A DNA stretch of 9,177 bases from Bacteroidota bacterium (GCA_023409675.1 JAEYRC010000311.1:1-9177), one strand, 5' to 3'. Numbered from the stretch's first letter, positions 1 through 6,272 are shown. Notes: generated from the letters alone by a model not told the origin. Made by a program: numbers and translations.

Positions 1-160
1 GACCTGTACTGATTGTTGCGGGGGTATAAGAACCCGGCTGTAACGACAACCAGGTTGTTAATTTCTCCAGGTCGTGCATATATGCTTCAACCGAATGATC
101 AGCTAATGCTTTTTCGAGTTGAAGGTAAGCCCGGTATCCTCTTTTATATACTTCCCACAT
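1..160 (-). CDS. xerD: Site-specific tyrosine recombinase XerD, N-terminal part only (runs off the left edge)
   Basis: Reading the minus strand from ATG at 160 gives 53 codons open to the window edge, beginning MWEVYKRGYRAYLQLEK and continuing with a segment like ALADHSVEAYMHDLEKL. This matches the start of the SAM-like core-binding domain of XerC/XerD recombinases, which grips the dif half-site; the catalytic domain with the R-H-R-Y residues would lie outside the window. XerD works with XerC in the cytoplasm to resolve chromosome dimers at dif. An in-frame TAA lies 24 bp upstream of the ATG and no other in-frame ATG intervenes, which supports this start. The gene diverges from the YkgJ-type gene across about 80 bp of dyad-rich DNA. 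XerC or a phage-type integrase cannot be fully excluded from 53 residues, but the YLQLEKALADHSVEAY pattern is typical of Bacteroidota XerD. Confidence 0.82.
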   Translation of the reverse strand, partial: MWEVYKRGYRAYLQLEKALADHSVEAYMHDLEKLTTWLSLQPGSYTPATISTG

Positions 161-185
161 AATTAAACGGCACCGCGAAGAATAT

Positions 186-224
186 TAATTGATAAATTCA
201 ATTAGATTGCAGGCCTACAATTTA
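186..224. promoter_or_regulatory. Two adjacent dyads in the divergent xerD / ykgJ-type intergenic region
   Basis: Positions 186-204 form a perfect 7-bp inverted repeat (TAATTGA, 5-nt spacer TAAAT, TCAATTA). It runs directly into a 22-bp imperfect palindrome at 203-224 centred on AGGCCT (211-216), with 18 of 22 positions symmetrical. Both sit between the two divergent start codons (160 and 240), where operators would be expected. I found no good TAnnTTTG box on either strand here, so the promoters are not located. AT-rich DNA produces dyads by chance, so regulatory function is an inference. Confidence 0.3.
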
Positions 225-239
225 TCGATTACTTTAAAT

Positions 240-758
240 ATGGAGAAAGTAAATCTGCGTTTGTTCAGAAAGAATGTAAAACAGCAAAAGCCGGGCTTAA
301 AACGTTTTCTAACCAAACTTGAAAAAAATCCACCCCGTGGTTTAGACCGTCTTGCACTGGCTACCGACCTGGAAATGTGGCAGGAGGTGGACTGCCTCTC
401 CTGCGCGAATTGTTGTAAAACCATGACGCCAACCTATACCGCTTCGGATATGAAGCGTATTGCGACGCATTTTGGAATGACTGTCGATGCCTTCAAAACA
501 AAATGGCTGTATAAAGATAAAAATGGCGACTGGGTGAATAAAAAACAACCCTGCCAGTTTCTGAATATGCTCGACAATAAATGCAGGATCTATCCCATCC
601 GTCCAAAAGATTGTTCGGGATTTCCGCATCATACCAAAAAGCGTATGGTCGACTATATGCATATCTTCAAACAAAACCTCGATTTTTGTCCCGCAACGTT
701 CAGGCTGGTGGAAATGATGAAATCGAAAGTTATTTTTTTCAGCGTCCGCGAAAAATAA
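240..758 (+). CDS. YkgJ-family cysteine cluster protein (putative metal-binding)
   Basis: This 172-residue protein carries the cysteine pattern of the YkgJ / CxxCxxCC family (formerly UPF0153): C52-x2-C55-x2-C58-C59 (CLSCANCC), then C105, C115 followed by IYPIRPKDC with C125 and FP, and a final C150. These eight cysteines probably bind zinc or an iron-sulfur cluster. The biochemical role of the family is not established. The N-terminal 40 residues are basic and no signal peptide is visible, so it should be cytoplasmic. The frame is open back to a TTG at 189, but ATG 240 is preferred because the extra 17 residues are not family-like. No Shine-Dalgarno sequence precedes it, as usual in Bacteroidota. 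It diverges from xerD and converges on yraN, with 48 bp between the stops. Confidence 0.85.
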   Translation: MEKVNLRLFRKNVKQQKPGLKRFLTKLEKNPPRGLDRLALATDLEMWQEVDCLSCANCCKTMTPTYTASDMKRIATHFGMTVDAFKTKWLYKDKNGDWVNKKQPCQFLNMLDNKCRIYPIRPKDCSGFPHHTKKRMVDYMHIFKQNLDFCPATFRLVEMMKSKVIFFSVREK

Positions 759-760
759 TT

Positions 761-775
761 TTCACCATCGGTGAA
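761..775. terminator. Small bidirectional hairpin between convergent ykgJ-type gene and yraN
   Basis: TTCACC (761-766), a 3-nt loop ATC and GGTGAA (770-775) form a perfect 6-bp stem just after the ykgJ-type stop. It is flanked by an A-rich tract on the left and TGTTTTA on the right, so it could act weakly on either strand. The stem is short and not GC-rich, so this is a modest candidate. Confidence 0.35.
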
Positions 776-806
776 TGTTTTATCTACATATTGCCGGATG
801 ATATGG

Positions 807-1157
807 TTAAAAGACATCCTGTATAAATAGCACCTCCGTATTTCCGTTACCTGTTATAATGGATATGATATCAAAATTTACCCGTTTCCACTGCGGGTGT
901 GCATGCAGGTAATATTCCGCAGCCTTTAAGATATGTTCCGTTTTCTTCCTTGAAACACTTTCTTCCGGATAACCATAGCGCGTATCCGACCGGGTTTTCA
1001 CTTCAACAAAATGAAGGATGTTTCCCGAACAGGCAATGATGTCAATTTCATAATACGAAAATTTATAGTTGCATTCCAGAATGGTGAAGTCCCAGCTTTC
1101 AAGGTAAAATACCGCAAGACGCTCACCATATCTGCCTTTTTGAATAAACCGCTTCAT
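807..1157 (-). CDS. YraN family protein (UPF0102, predicted endonuclease-like fold)
   Basis: This 116-residue protein has the full YraN (UPF0102) signature: an N-terminal KGRYGERLAVFYL helix with E12, EIDII at residues 37-41, and FVEVKTR at 50-56, followed by GYPEESVSRKK and a helix ending in AAEYYL. E12, D39, E52 and K54 match the order of the PD-(D/E)XK restriction-endonuclease-like active site proposed for the family. The cellular role is unproven; a link to DNA recombination or repair is often suggested. The length is normal for the family, so the gene looks intact. The start ATG at 1157 is the first residue of the conserved N-terminus. It diverges from manA with only 37 bp between start codons, so the two promoters must be packed into, or overlap, that gap. 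Confidence 0.9.
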   Translation of the reverse strand: MKRFIQKGRYGERLAVFYLESWDFTILECNYKFSYYEIDIIACSGNILHFVEVKTRSDTRYGYPEESVSRKKTEHILKAAEYYLHAHPQWKRVNFDIISIITGNGNTEVLFIQDVF

Positions 1158-1194
1158 TCTTTGAAAGTGTTTATATAATACGCATATTGCAACA

Positions 1195-2412
1195 ATGAAT
1201 AAGAATACGAAGATGTACCGGTTGAACGGTGTGGTTCAACACTATTCATGGGGAGGAAATACCCTGTTGCCGGCGTTGTTAAACCAGACTGAATCGGGTG
1301 ATAAGCCCTTTGCGGAATATTGGATGGGCGCTCATCCCAGCGCGCCATCTGTGATCAGGGTAGATGAGCAGCCGGTTTCATTGCAGCAGATGATTCAGGA
1401 GCATCCCGATGAACTGTTGGGCGGCCGGGTGTTACGGGAATTTGCCGGTTTACCTTACCTGTTGAAAGTGCTCGATGTAAAGCAGATGCTTTCCATTCAG
1501 GTACATCCCACACGATCCGCGGCTGCGCTCGGGTTCGAGCAGGAAAACATTTTGGGTATCGCCCTGAATGCTCCAGACCGTAACTATAAGGATGTTAATC
1601 ATAAGCCGGAAGTAATGGTAGCGCTGAGTGAGTTCTGGTTGCTGCATGGGTTCAAATCGCCACCGTTGATGGAAGCCATACTGCGGGCGGTGCCCGAATT
1701 CGCAGAATTGCTGGAAGAGTATCAGAAAGGGAGTTACCGCGGACTGTATGAATACATCATGTACCTGCCGCAGGACCGGGTAAATGAAATGTTGCAACCC
1801 CTGTTGAACAGGATCATTCCTTTATATGAAGCCGGGAGCCTGCACAAAGACCAGGAAGATTTCTGGGCTGCCCGTGCCGCGTTGACCTTTAACCAGGGCA
1901 ATGATGCCGACAGGGGCATATTTTCCGTATACATATTGAACCTGGTTCAGTTAAAAGAAGGGGAGGGCATTTTTCAGGATGCCGGCATTCTTCATGCCTA
2001 CCTGGAAGGCTGGAATATGGAACTGATGGCCAATTCAGATAATGTGCTGCGGGGAGGCTTAACGACCAAGCACATTAATGTTGCCGAATTGATGAAGCAT
2101 GTTCGTTTTGAAGCGGTATTGCCAGAGATTATCCATGGAAAGGGCGAACAGGAAAAAGTTTATCCTACGCCCGTCAATGATTTTCAGATCAGCAGGATAG
2201 ATGCTGAACCGCATTCAAAAGTTCCCTTGCATACTTCCGCTCCGGATATCCTGTTTGTTTACAAAGGGCCGGTAACAGTCTCCGATGAAACAGCTTCGCT
2301 GAAACTGAATTCCGGAGATGCAGCGCTTTTATTGCCGGGGATGACCGGCAGCATTCAGGCTGAATCTTCAGCTAAAATTTTCAGGGCTACTGTGCCGGAG
2401 GAAAATTCCTGA
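1195..2412 (+). CDS. manA: Mannose-6-phosphate isomerase, class I
   Basis: This 405-residue zinc enzyme interconverts fructose-6-phosphate and mannose-6-phosphate in the cytoplasm, linking glycolysis with GDP-mannose and mannose use. Class I (type I PMI) markers are clear: HYSWGG near the N-terminus, IQVHP (101-105), NHKPE (135-139), GIFSVYILN (241-249), GILHAYLEG (264-272), and MANSDNVLRGGLT (278-290). Predicted Zn ligands are Q102, H104, E139 and H267, all present; R286 is the conserved active-site arginine. The C-terminal part (about 325-405) is the usual second cupin-like domain. An alternative start is ATG 1213 (MYRLNG), only six codons in; the upstream one is given because both fit. It stands alone, diverging from yraN, with the DUF6580 gene 56 bp downstream behind its own -7 box. 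The protein looks complete. Confidence 0.95.
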   Translation: MNKNTKMYRLNGVVQHYSWGGNTLLPALLNQTESGDKPFAEYWMGAHPSAPSVIRVDEQPVSLQQMIQEHPDELLGGRVLREFAGLPYLLKVLDVKQMLSIQVHPTRSAAALGFEQENILGIALNAPDRNYKDVNHKPEVMVALSEFWLLHGFKSPPLMEAILRAVPEFAELLEEYQKGSYRGLYEYIMYLPQDRVNEMLQPLLNRIIPLYEAGSLHKDQEDFWAARAALTFNQGNDADRGIFSVYILNLVQLKEGEGIFQDAGILHAYLEGWNMELMANSDNVLRGGLTTKHINVAELMKHVRFEAVLPEIIHGKGEQEKVYPTPVNDFQISRIDAEPHSKVPLHTSAPDILFVYKGPVTVSDETASLKLNSGDAALLLPGMTGSIQAESSAKIFRATVPEENS

Positions 2413-2443
2413 TTTTTACCCCGAATATGCCTGTTGAATTCTT

Positions 2444-2451
2444 TACTTTTG
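2444..2451 (+). promoter_or_regulatory. Bacteroidota -7 box for the DUF6580 gene
   Basis: TACTTTTG matches the Bacteroidota primary sigma factor -7 consensus TAnnTTTG exactly and ends 17 bp before the ATG at 2469. It lies in the manA-DUF6580 gap and suggests independent transcription with a short leader. No TTG or TTTG is found at the expected 17-23 bp upstream, so the -33 element is poor. Confidence 0.5.
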
Positions 2452-2468
2452 TGACCTAATCAGAAAAT

Positions 2469-3074
2469 ATGAAATTGTCAAAGAATACGATTTATGTCCT
2501 GATCCTGTTGATTGTTGTTGCGGCTTTATACCGGCTTATCCCTATGCGTCCTGCCGGATTTGCCCCACAGATGGCCATGGCCCTGTTTGGCGGAGCAATG
2601 ATAAAGGACAAACGCTGGGCGCTGTCTTTCCCGATATTCTCTTTATTTCTTTCCGATCTGCTCTTCCAGGGCTTATATATGGCGGGTGTAACTGACATTA
2701 AAGGCATATACGCCGGTCAGTGGCAGTTGTACTTCTGCTTTCTGCTTATCACGGTATTCGGATTTTTCCTGAAGAAGATCAACTTTAAAAATGTTGCCCT
2801 GTTCACCATTTCCGGCTCCGGATTATTCTTTATCATTTCCAATTTCATGGTTTGGATTGGCGGTGGTGGTTTTGCCCGGCCAAAAACAATTGAAGGTCTT
2901 GTTCAGTGCTATATTGATGCCCTGATTTTCTACCGTGATGGCGGGCTCATTCATGGCTTTGCCGGTAACTTCATTATTGGCGACCTGTTCTTTGCGGCAG
3001 TATTGTTTGGCGGTTACTACCTGATTCGGCCAAAATCCGTTGCGGAACAACAGGTTGCTTATACCCGCAAGTAA
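2469..3074 (+). CDS. DUF6580 family integral membrane protein (putative transport protein)
   Basis: This 201-residue hydrophobic protein resembles the DUF6580 family. Predicted membrane segments lie at roughly 7-25, 31-44, 50-70, 82-101, 108-130 and 168-186. Family-like features include RPAGFAPQMAMALFGGAM after the first helix, FLSDLLF at 60-66, SNFMVW at 124-129, and IEGLVQCYIDALIFY at 141-155 followed by GDLFFAAVLFGG. The layout recalls substrate-binding S components of ECF vitamin transporters, but no substrate can be inferred and no ECF ATPase genes are nearby. Start ATG 2469 directly precedes a Lys-rich cap and the first helix. It is preceded by a -7 box and followed by a strong terminator at about 3187-3222, so it appears to be a single-gene transcript. 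Confidence 0.78.
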   Translation: MKLSKNTIYVLILLIVVAALYRLIPMRPAGFAPQMAMALFGGAMIKDKRWALSFPIFSLFLSDLLFQGLYMAGVTDIKGIYAGQWQLYFCFLLITVFGFFLKKINFKNVALFTISGSGLFFIISNFMVWIGGGGFARPKTIEGLVQCYIDALIFYRDGGLIHGFAGNFIIGDLFFAAVLFGGYYLIRPKSVAEQQVAYTRK

Positions 3075-3082
3075 TTCGGTTA

Positions 3083-3141
3083 GAAGCGACCCGCTTCATG
3101 TAAGGCTCTATAGCAATTTATAGCCGGTCATCCTTCGACCG
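3083..3141 (+). other. Series of small hairpins in the 3' region of the DUF6580 transcript
   Basis: After the DUF6580 stop, three potential stems follow in a row: GAAGCG/CGCTTC at 3083-3097 with a 3-nt loop, a bulged GGCT..ATA/TATAGCC pairing at about 3104-3125, and CGGTC/GACCG at 3125-3141 with a 7-nt loop. All lie upstream of the intrinsic terminator. They could be a structured 3' UTR or a small RNA, but I see no internal TAnnTTTG promoter. Chance folding is possible. Confidence 0.25.
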
Positions 3142-3186
3142 TCAAGAGCTTATAATTCATCGCATATTGTTTTCATTCAGTTTTAG

Positions 3187-3222
3187 AAAATGTTTTCATC
3201 TTCGGATGGAAACATTTTTTTT
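3187..3222 (+). terminator. Intrinsic terminator of the DUF6580 gene, with a cTTCGg tetraloop
   Basis: AAAATGTTTTCATC (3187-3200) pairs with GATGGAAACATTTT (3205-3218) over 14 positions with one G-U wobble. The loop is TTCG closed by C-G, the very stable UUCG tetraloop form. A run of T residues continues to 3222. This is a strong plus-strand intrinsic terminator about 110 bp after the DUF6580 stop. Confidence 0.85.
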
Positions 3223-3266
3223 ATTTCTGGCTGAACGTGCAATTAGACTGGAAAGAGTAGGGGCAT

Positions 3267-3296
3267 AAAAAAAGCCCACGGGCTGTTCCGTGGGCT
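3267..3296 (-). terminator. Intrinsic terminator of the aconitase gene
   Basis: On the minus strand, AGCCCACGG, a 6-nt loop and CCGTGGGCT form a perfect 9-bp GC-rich stem (3296-3273), followed directly by TTTTTT. It begins 18 bp after the aconitase stop codon. With the plus-strand terminator at 3187-3222 it insulates the two convergent genes. Confidence 0.9.
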
Positions 3297-3314
3297 ATCT
3301 ATTCTTTTGAATTA

Positions 3315-5603
3315 TTATGCTAAGCCTTTATTCACATTTTCTCCGGCAATAGAGGCCCGGATAACATTCAACGCGCCGCCTGCTTTGAACCATTCGATCT
3401 GAGGTTCATTATAGGTATGGTTCAGAACAATTTCGTCTTTTGTTCCATCAAGATGATGTAAAACCATGGTCAGTGATTTGCCGGGAGCAAAATCGGTAAG
3501 CCCATTGATATCAATAGAATCATCTTCCTGGATCTTATCATAATCTTCTTTATTCGCAAAGGTCAGTGCCAGCATACCCTGCTTCTTAAGGTTTGTTTCA
3601 TGAATACGGGCAAAACTGCGTACGATGATCGCCCGAACACCTAAATGGCGTGGTTCCATGGCTGCATGCTCGCGCGACGACCCTTCGCCATAGTTTTCAT
3701 CTCCTACAACTACGCTGCCAATTTGCTGCGCTTTATAGGCCCGGGCTGTTGCAGGTACTGCACCATACTCACCTGAAAGCTGATTTTTAACGGAGTCGGA
3801 TTTTTCATTAAAGAAATTAATCGCGCCAATCAGCATATTGTTGGAGATATTGTCGAGATGGCCCCGGAATTTCAACCATGGTCCTGCCATCGAAATATGA
3901 TCGGTCGTACACTTGCCTTTAGCTTTGATAAGCAGCTTTAGTCCTTTGAGATCGGTTCCTTCCCAGGCAGCAAAGGGTTCAAGCAATTGGAGCCGGTTCG
4001 ATTCGGGGTCAACTTTAACTTCTACTGAACTACCGTCTTCCGCAGGAGCCTGATAACCGGCATCCTCAACCGAAAATCCGTTCGGAGGAAGTTCAACACC
4101 TGTCGGTTCATCCAGCATTACCTCGTCTCCGTTTTCATTCAGAAGGGTATCGGTAAGCGGATTATAGGTCAGATCGCCTGCAATGGCAAATGCGGTAACG
4201 ATTTCCGGCGAGGCCACGAACGCGTGGGTAGCGGCCAGCCCGTCATTACGCTTGGCAAAGTTCCGGTTGAAAGAGGTGATGATCGAGTTTTTACGGTTCG
4301 GATCATCAATATGCCGTGCCCACTGTCCAATACAGGGTCCGCAGGCATTCGCCAGTACCAGTCCGCCAATCTGGTCAAACGTATTCAGAAAACCATCTTT
4401 CTCAATGGTATGTCGTACCAATTCACTACCCGGGGTGATCGTGAATTCCGCTTTTGTACGAAGGTTTTTGGTTACCGCCTGTTTAGCCAGCGAAGCTGAA
4501 CGGCTGATATCTTCATAGGATGAGTTGGTGCAGGATCCGATCAGGGCTACTTCCAGCTTCTGAGGCCATTCATTGGTACGCACCGCATCAGCAAACTTGC
4601 TGATCGGCCAGGCCAGGTCGGGCGTAAACGGCCCATTCACATGGGGCTCCAGTTCAGATAAGTTTATTTCGATGAGCTGGTCGTAATAATTCTCCGGATT
4701 AGCGTACACCTCATCATCTGGTCGCAGATGTTCCTTCACCTTATCAGCCAGTTTGGCCACTTTCTCACGTCCGGTTGCCTGCAGGTATCCGGCCATTTTT
4801 TCATCGTATGCAAACAGGCTGCAAGTAGCGCCCACCTCAGCGCCCATATTACAAATGGTGGCTTTACCAGTAGCACTCAGCGACTCAGCGCCCTCGCCGA
4901 AATATTCAATGATTGCTCCGGTTCCACCTTTAACAGTTAAGATACCGGCCACTTTCAGAATAACATCTTTCGCGCTGGTCCAGCCGTTCATTTTCCCGGT
5001 CAGCTTAACACCAATCACTTTTGGCATCTTCAGTTCCCAGGGAAGACCGGCCATAACATCCACAGCATCCGCGCCACCTACGCCAATGGCCACCATACCA
5101 AGTCCGCCGGCATTGGGGGTATGACTATCGGTACCAATCATCATTCCGCCGGGGAAAGCATAGTTTTCCAGAACAACCTGGTGAATGATCCCTGCGCCCG
5201 GTTTCCAGAATCCGATGCCGTATTTATTGGAAATAGAGGCCAGGAATTCAAATACTTCCTTGTTGATTTCAAGTGCGTGCTGAAGATCGGCAGCAGCGCC
5301 TGTTTTGGCCTGGATCAGGTGATCGCAGTGAACGGTAGACGGCACCGCGACCTTATCCCTCCCACAGGTCATGAACTGCAACAAGGCCATCTGCGCGGTA
5401 GCATCCTGCATGGCTACCCGGTCTGGAGAAAATTCCACATAGGTTTTTCCTCTTTCATAGGCTTCCGCAGGTTCGGCAGGTAAATGCGAATACAGGATCT
5501 TTTCAGTAAGCGTTAAGGGCTGACCGGTTATTTTTCGGGCAAAACTGACTTTGGAAGGCAGATCAGCATAGATCTTTTTGATAAGGTCAAGGTCGAATAC
5601 CAT
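3315..5603 (-). CDS. Aconitate hydratase (mitochondrial-type aconitase)
   Basis: This 762-residue [4Fe-4S] enzyme isomerises citrate to isocitrate through cis-aconitate in the TCA cycle, in the cytoplasm. The three cluster cysteines are visible: C358 in IGSCTNSSYEDI, and C421 and C424 in ANACGPCIGQW. Other active-site signatures are GTDSHTPNAGGLG (157-169), STVHCDH (89-95), TDHISMAGPW (567-576) and YGEGSSREHAA (638-648), whose S643 corresponds to the catalytic serine. Domain order is the usual large N-terminal aconitase region (about 1-480), then the C-terminal swivel domain (about 550-690). Length and motifs fit the mitochondrial-like family (mature mitochondrial enzyme about 754 residues), not AcnB. 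The start ATG 5603 gives MVFDLDLIKK, a normal N-terminus. A leader of roughly 85-90 nt is implied if the minus-strand -7 box at 5696-5703 is used. It is a single gene with its own terminator; no citrate synthase or isocitrate dehydrogenase gene is adjacent. Confidence 0.97.
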   Translation of the reverse strand: MVFDLDLIKKIYADLPSKVSFARKITGQPLTLTEKILYSHLPAEPAEAYERGKTYVEFSPDRVAMQDATAQMALLQFMTCGRDKVAVPSTVHCDHLIQAKTGAAADLQHALEINKEVFEFLASISNKYGIGFWKPGAGIIHQVVLENYAFPGGMMIGTDSHTPNAGGLGMVAIGVGGADAVDVMAGLPWELKMPKVIGVKLTGKMNGWTSAKDVILKVAGILTVKGGTGAIIEYFGEGAESLSATGKATICNMGAEVGATCSLFAYDEKMAGYLQATGREKVAKLADKVKEHLRPDDEVYANPENYYDQLIEINLSELEPHVNGPFTPDLAWPISKFADAVRTNEWPQKLEVALIGSCTNSSYEDISRSASLAKQAVTKNLRTKAEFTITPGSELVRHTIEKDGFLNTFDQIGGLVLANACGPCIGQWARHIDDPNRKNSIITSFNRNFAKRNDGLAATHAFVASPEIVTAFAIAGDLTYNPLTDTLLNENGDEVMLDEPTGVELPPNGFSVEDAGYQAPAEDGSSVEVKVDPESNRLQLLEPFAAWEGTDLKGLKLLIKAKGKCTTDHISMAGPWLKFRGHLDNISNNMLIGAINFFNEKSDSVKNQLSGEYGAVPATARAYKAQQIGSVVVGDENYGEGSSREHAAMEPRHLGVRAIIVRSFARIHETNLKKQGMLALTFANKEDYDKIQEDDSIDINGLTDFAPGKSLTMVLHHLDGTKDEIVLNHTYNEPQIEWFKAGGALNVIRASIAGENVNKGLA

Positions 5604-5684
5604 TGATGACAGTTTTAAAATTTTAATTCCTTAAATACTTGTATATCAGGAGGGAAAATTTAAGAACAGGGTCTCAGCCCCGGT

Positions 5685-5692
5685 TAAATTTG
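5685..5692 (+). promoter_or_regulatory. Plus-strand -7 box, one half of a symmetrical divergent element
   Basis: TAAATTTG matches TAnnTTTG exactly and points towards the pspC-like gene, whose ATG is 78 bp further on. No TTG or TTTG occurs at the proper distance upstream, so it may be a weak distal promoter or simply half of an operator. It forms a perfect inverted repeat with 5696-5703. Confidence 0.35.
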
Positions 5693-5695
5693 GTG

Positions 5696-5703
5696 CAAAT
5701 TTA
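5696..5703 (-). promoter_or_regulatory. Minus-strand -7 box, probable aconitase promoter
   Basis: On the minus strand this reads TAAATTTG, a perfect -7 box, 92 bp upstream of the aconitase ATG. A TTTTTTGG (TTTG-type) element lies upstream, leaving 25 bp between TTTG and the -7 box, slightly longer than the usual 17-23. It is separated by GTG from the mirror-image box at 5685-5692, so the two divergent promoters cannot easily be occupied together. Confidence 0.5.
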
Positions 5704-5739
5704 CCAAAAAATGCCTTTAATGCCTAACCAAAAAATGCC
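5703..5739. repeat. 13-bp direct repeat in the aconitase promoter region
   Basis: ACCAAAAAATGCC occurs exactly at 5703-5715 and again at 5727-5739, 24 bp apart start to start, with an extra ATGCC between them. On the minus strand the words read GGCATTTTTTGGT and occupy the -33 side of the aconitase promoter. They could be tandem sites for an activator, or a duplicated -33-like element. Confidence 0.45.
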
Positions 5740-5758
5740 ATGTTTAGCGGATTTTCTG

Positions 5759-5766
5759 TAAATTAG
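5759..5766 (+). promoter_or_regulatory. Near-consensus -7 box just before the pspC-like gene
   Basis: TAAATTAG differs at one base from TAnnTTTG and ends 4 bp before the ATG at 5771. This spacing is the same as that of the perfect kdsA box. If used, it would give an mRNA starting at or next to the start codon. No clear -33 element is seen. Confidence 0.35.
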
Positions 5767-5770
5767 TTTT

Positions 5771-5992
5771 ATGAACCGGCTGCGTTATTTTATTGAATGG
5801 AAACTTTTCGGGGTTTGCGCGGCCATCGGTGAACGCATGCGCATTTCACCCACTCGTATCCGGACCTGGTTTATATATATTTCTTTTCTGACGGCAGGTT
5901 CTCCATTGATCCTGTATTTCATCCTCGCTTTTTGGATGAACATGAAACGTTATATTCTTTCTTTCAGAAGAAATCCACTGAGGTACGAATAA
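5771..5992 (+). CDS. Small PspC-domain membrane protein
   Basis: This 73-residue protein is a minimal PspC domain: FGVCAAIGERMRISPTRIR (residues 13-31) matches the GVCaGLAeyf-VR signature, followed by a long hydrophobic stretch (about 33-57) with SPLILYFILAFWMN, and a basic tail. PspC proteins are inner-membrane proteins; in enterobacteria PspC signals envelope stress. Here no pspA or pspB gene is adjacent, and stand-alone one-domain forms are common in Bacteroidota with unknown function. The gene diverges from aconitase across a 167-bp control region. The ATG is closely preceded by a -7-like box and no Shine-Dalgarno sequence. The C-terminus runs up to the repeat cluster that starts about 10 bp after the stop. 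Confidence 0.8.
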   Translation: MNRLRYFIEWKLFGVCAAIGERMRISPTRIRTWFIYISFLTAGSPLILYFILAFWMNMKRYILSFRRNPLRYE

Positions 5993-6003
5993 ATACCCTG
6001 ATT

Positions 6004-6228
6004 CAAACAGCCTTTCCTGCAGGTGAGCGGATGTTCGCTGGTGAATACAAACAGCCTTTCCCGCTGATGACGCGAATTTTGAGCGGATGTTTGATGTTTG
6101 AATACAAACAGCCTTTCCCGCAGATGACGCGGATTTGAGCAGATGTTCGCAGATTAAATACAAACAGCCGATGCCTGTATATGAGTGCAGATTTTGAGCG
6201 GATGTTCGCTGACCACAGACAAACAGCC
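6004..6228 (-). repeat. Tandem intergenic repeat cluster 1 (CAAACAGCC / CGCAGAT-type words)
   Basis: The word CAAACAGCC occurs five times, at 6004, 6048, 6105, 6161 and 6220, spaced 44, 57, 56 and 59 bp. Between copies lie variants of CGCAGAT (reverse complement ATCTGCG); in the best unit they start at 6119, 6128, 6138 and 6148, about one helical turn apart. TGAGCGGATGTTCGCTG is repeated exactly at 6024-6040 and 6195-6211, and a 21-bp word starting AATACAAACAGCC is exact at 6044-6064 and 6101-6121. Read on the minus strand the unit is roughly ATCTGCG words, GGGAAA, GGCTGTTTG, the same family as cluster 2 at 8562-8789 in opposite orientation. This fills most of the 280-bp gap between the pspC-like and VOC genes. 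Open frames across it are repeat artefacts. Function is unknown. Confidence 0.85.
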
Positions 6229-6272
6229 ATCTCCAAATCGTTTTAACTGTCATAAACATTAATTCATATTAA

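Noticed and set aside
189..239. Upstream TTG start for the YkgJ-type gene
   Set aside because: The extra 17 residues are not family-like and would cover the dyad region; ATG 240 gives a normal N-terminus.
161..239. A dif recombination site near xerD
   Set aside because: The dyads do not resemble the 28-bp dif layout of two 11-bp arms around a 6-bp centre, and xerD genes are generally not next to dif.
581..826. An 81-codon plus-strand frame overlapping the end of the YkgJ-type gene and of yraN
   Set aside because: It overlaps two well-supported genes in other frames and shows no family features.
2397..2417. Hairpin AGGAAAATTCCT followed by T residues at the end of manA as a terminator
   Set aside because: The stem is only 4-5 bp, AT-rich, and overlaps the coding end and stop codon.
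4183..5483. Several plus-strand open frames of 90-123 codons
   Set aside because: All lie antisense within aconitase, whose full length and motifs are intact; they have no recognisable domain.
5604..5684. Possible riboswitch or attenuator in the aconitase leader
   Set aside because: Only very short stems can be drawn and no T-run follows them; nothing resembles a known aptamer.
6004..6228. Possible CRISPR array
   Set aside because: The recurring words are only about 9-21 bp, the intervening DNA is itself repetitive and not unique, unit lengths vary from 44 to 59 bp, and no cas genes are present.
5846..6259. A 137-codon open frame on the minus strand, and shorter frames at 5932-6138 (+) and 6003-6236 (-)
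   Set aside because: They run through the tandem repeats and the translated segments repeat with them (CLY and GKAV-like words). They overlap the pspC-like gene and match no family I know.
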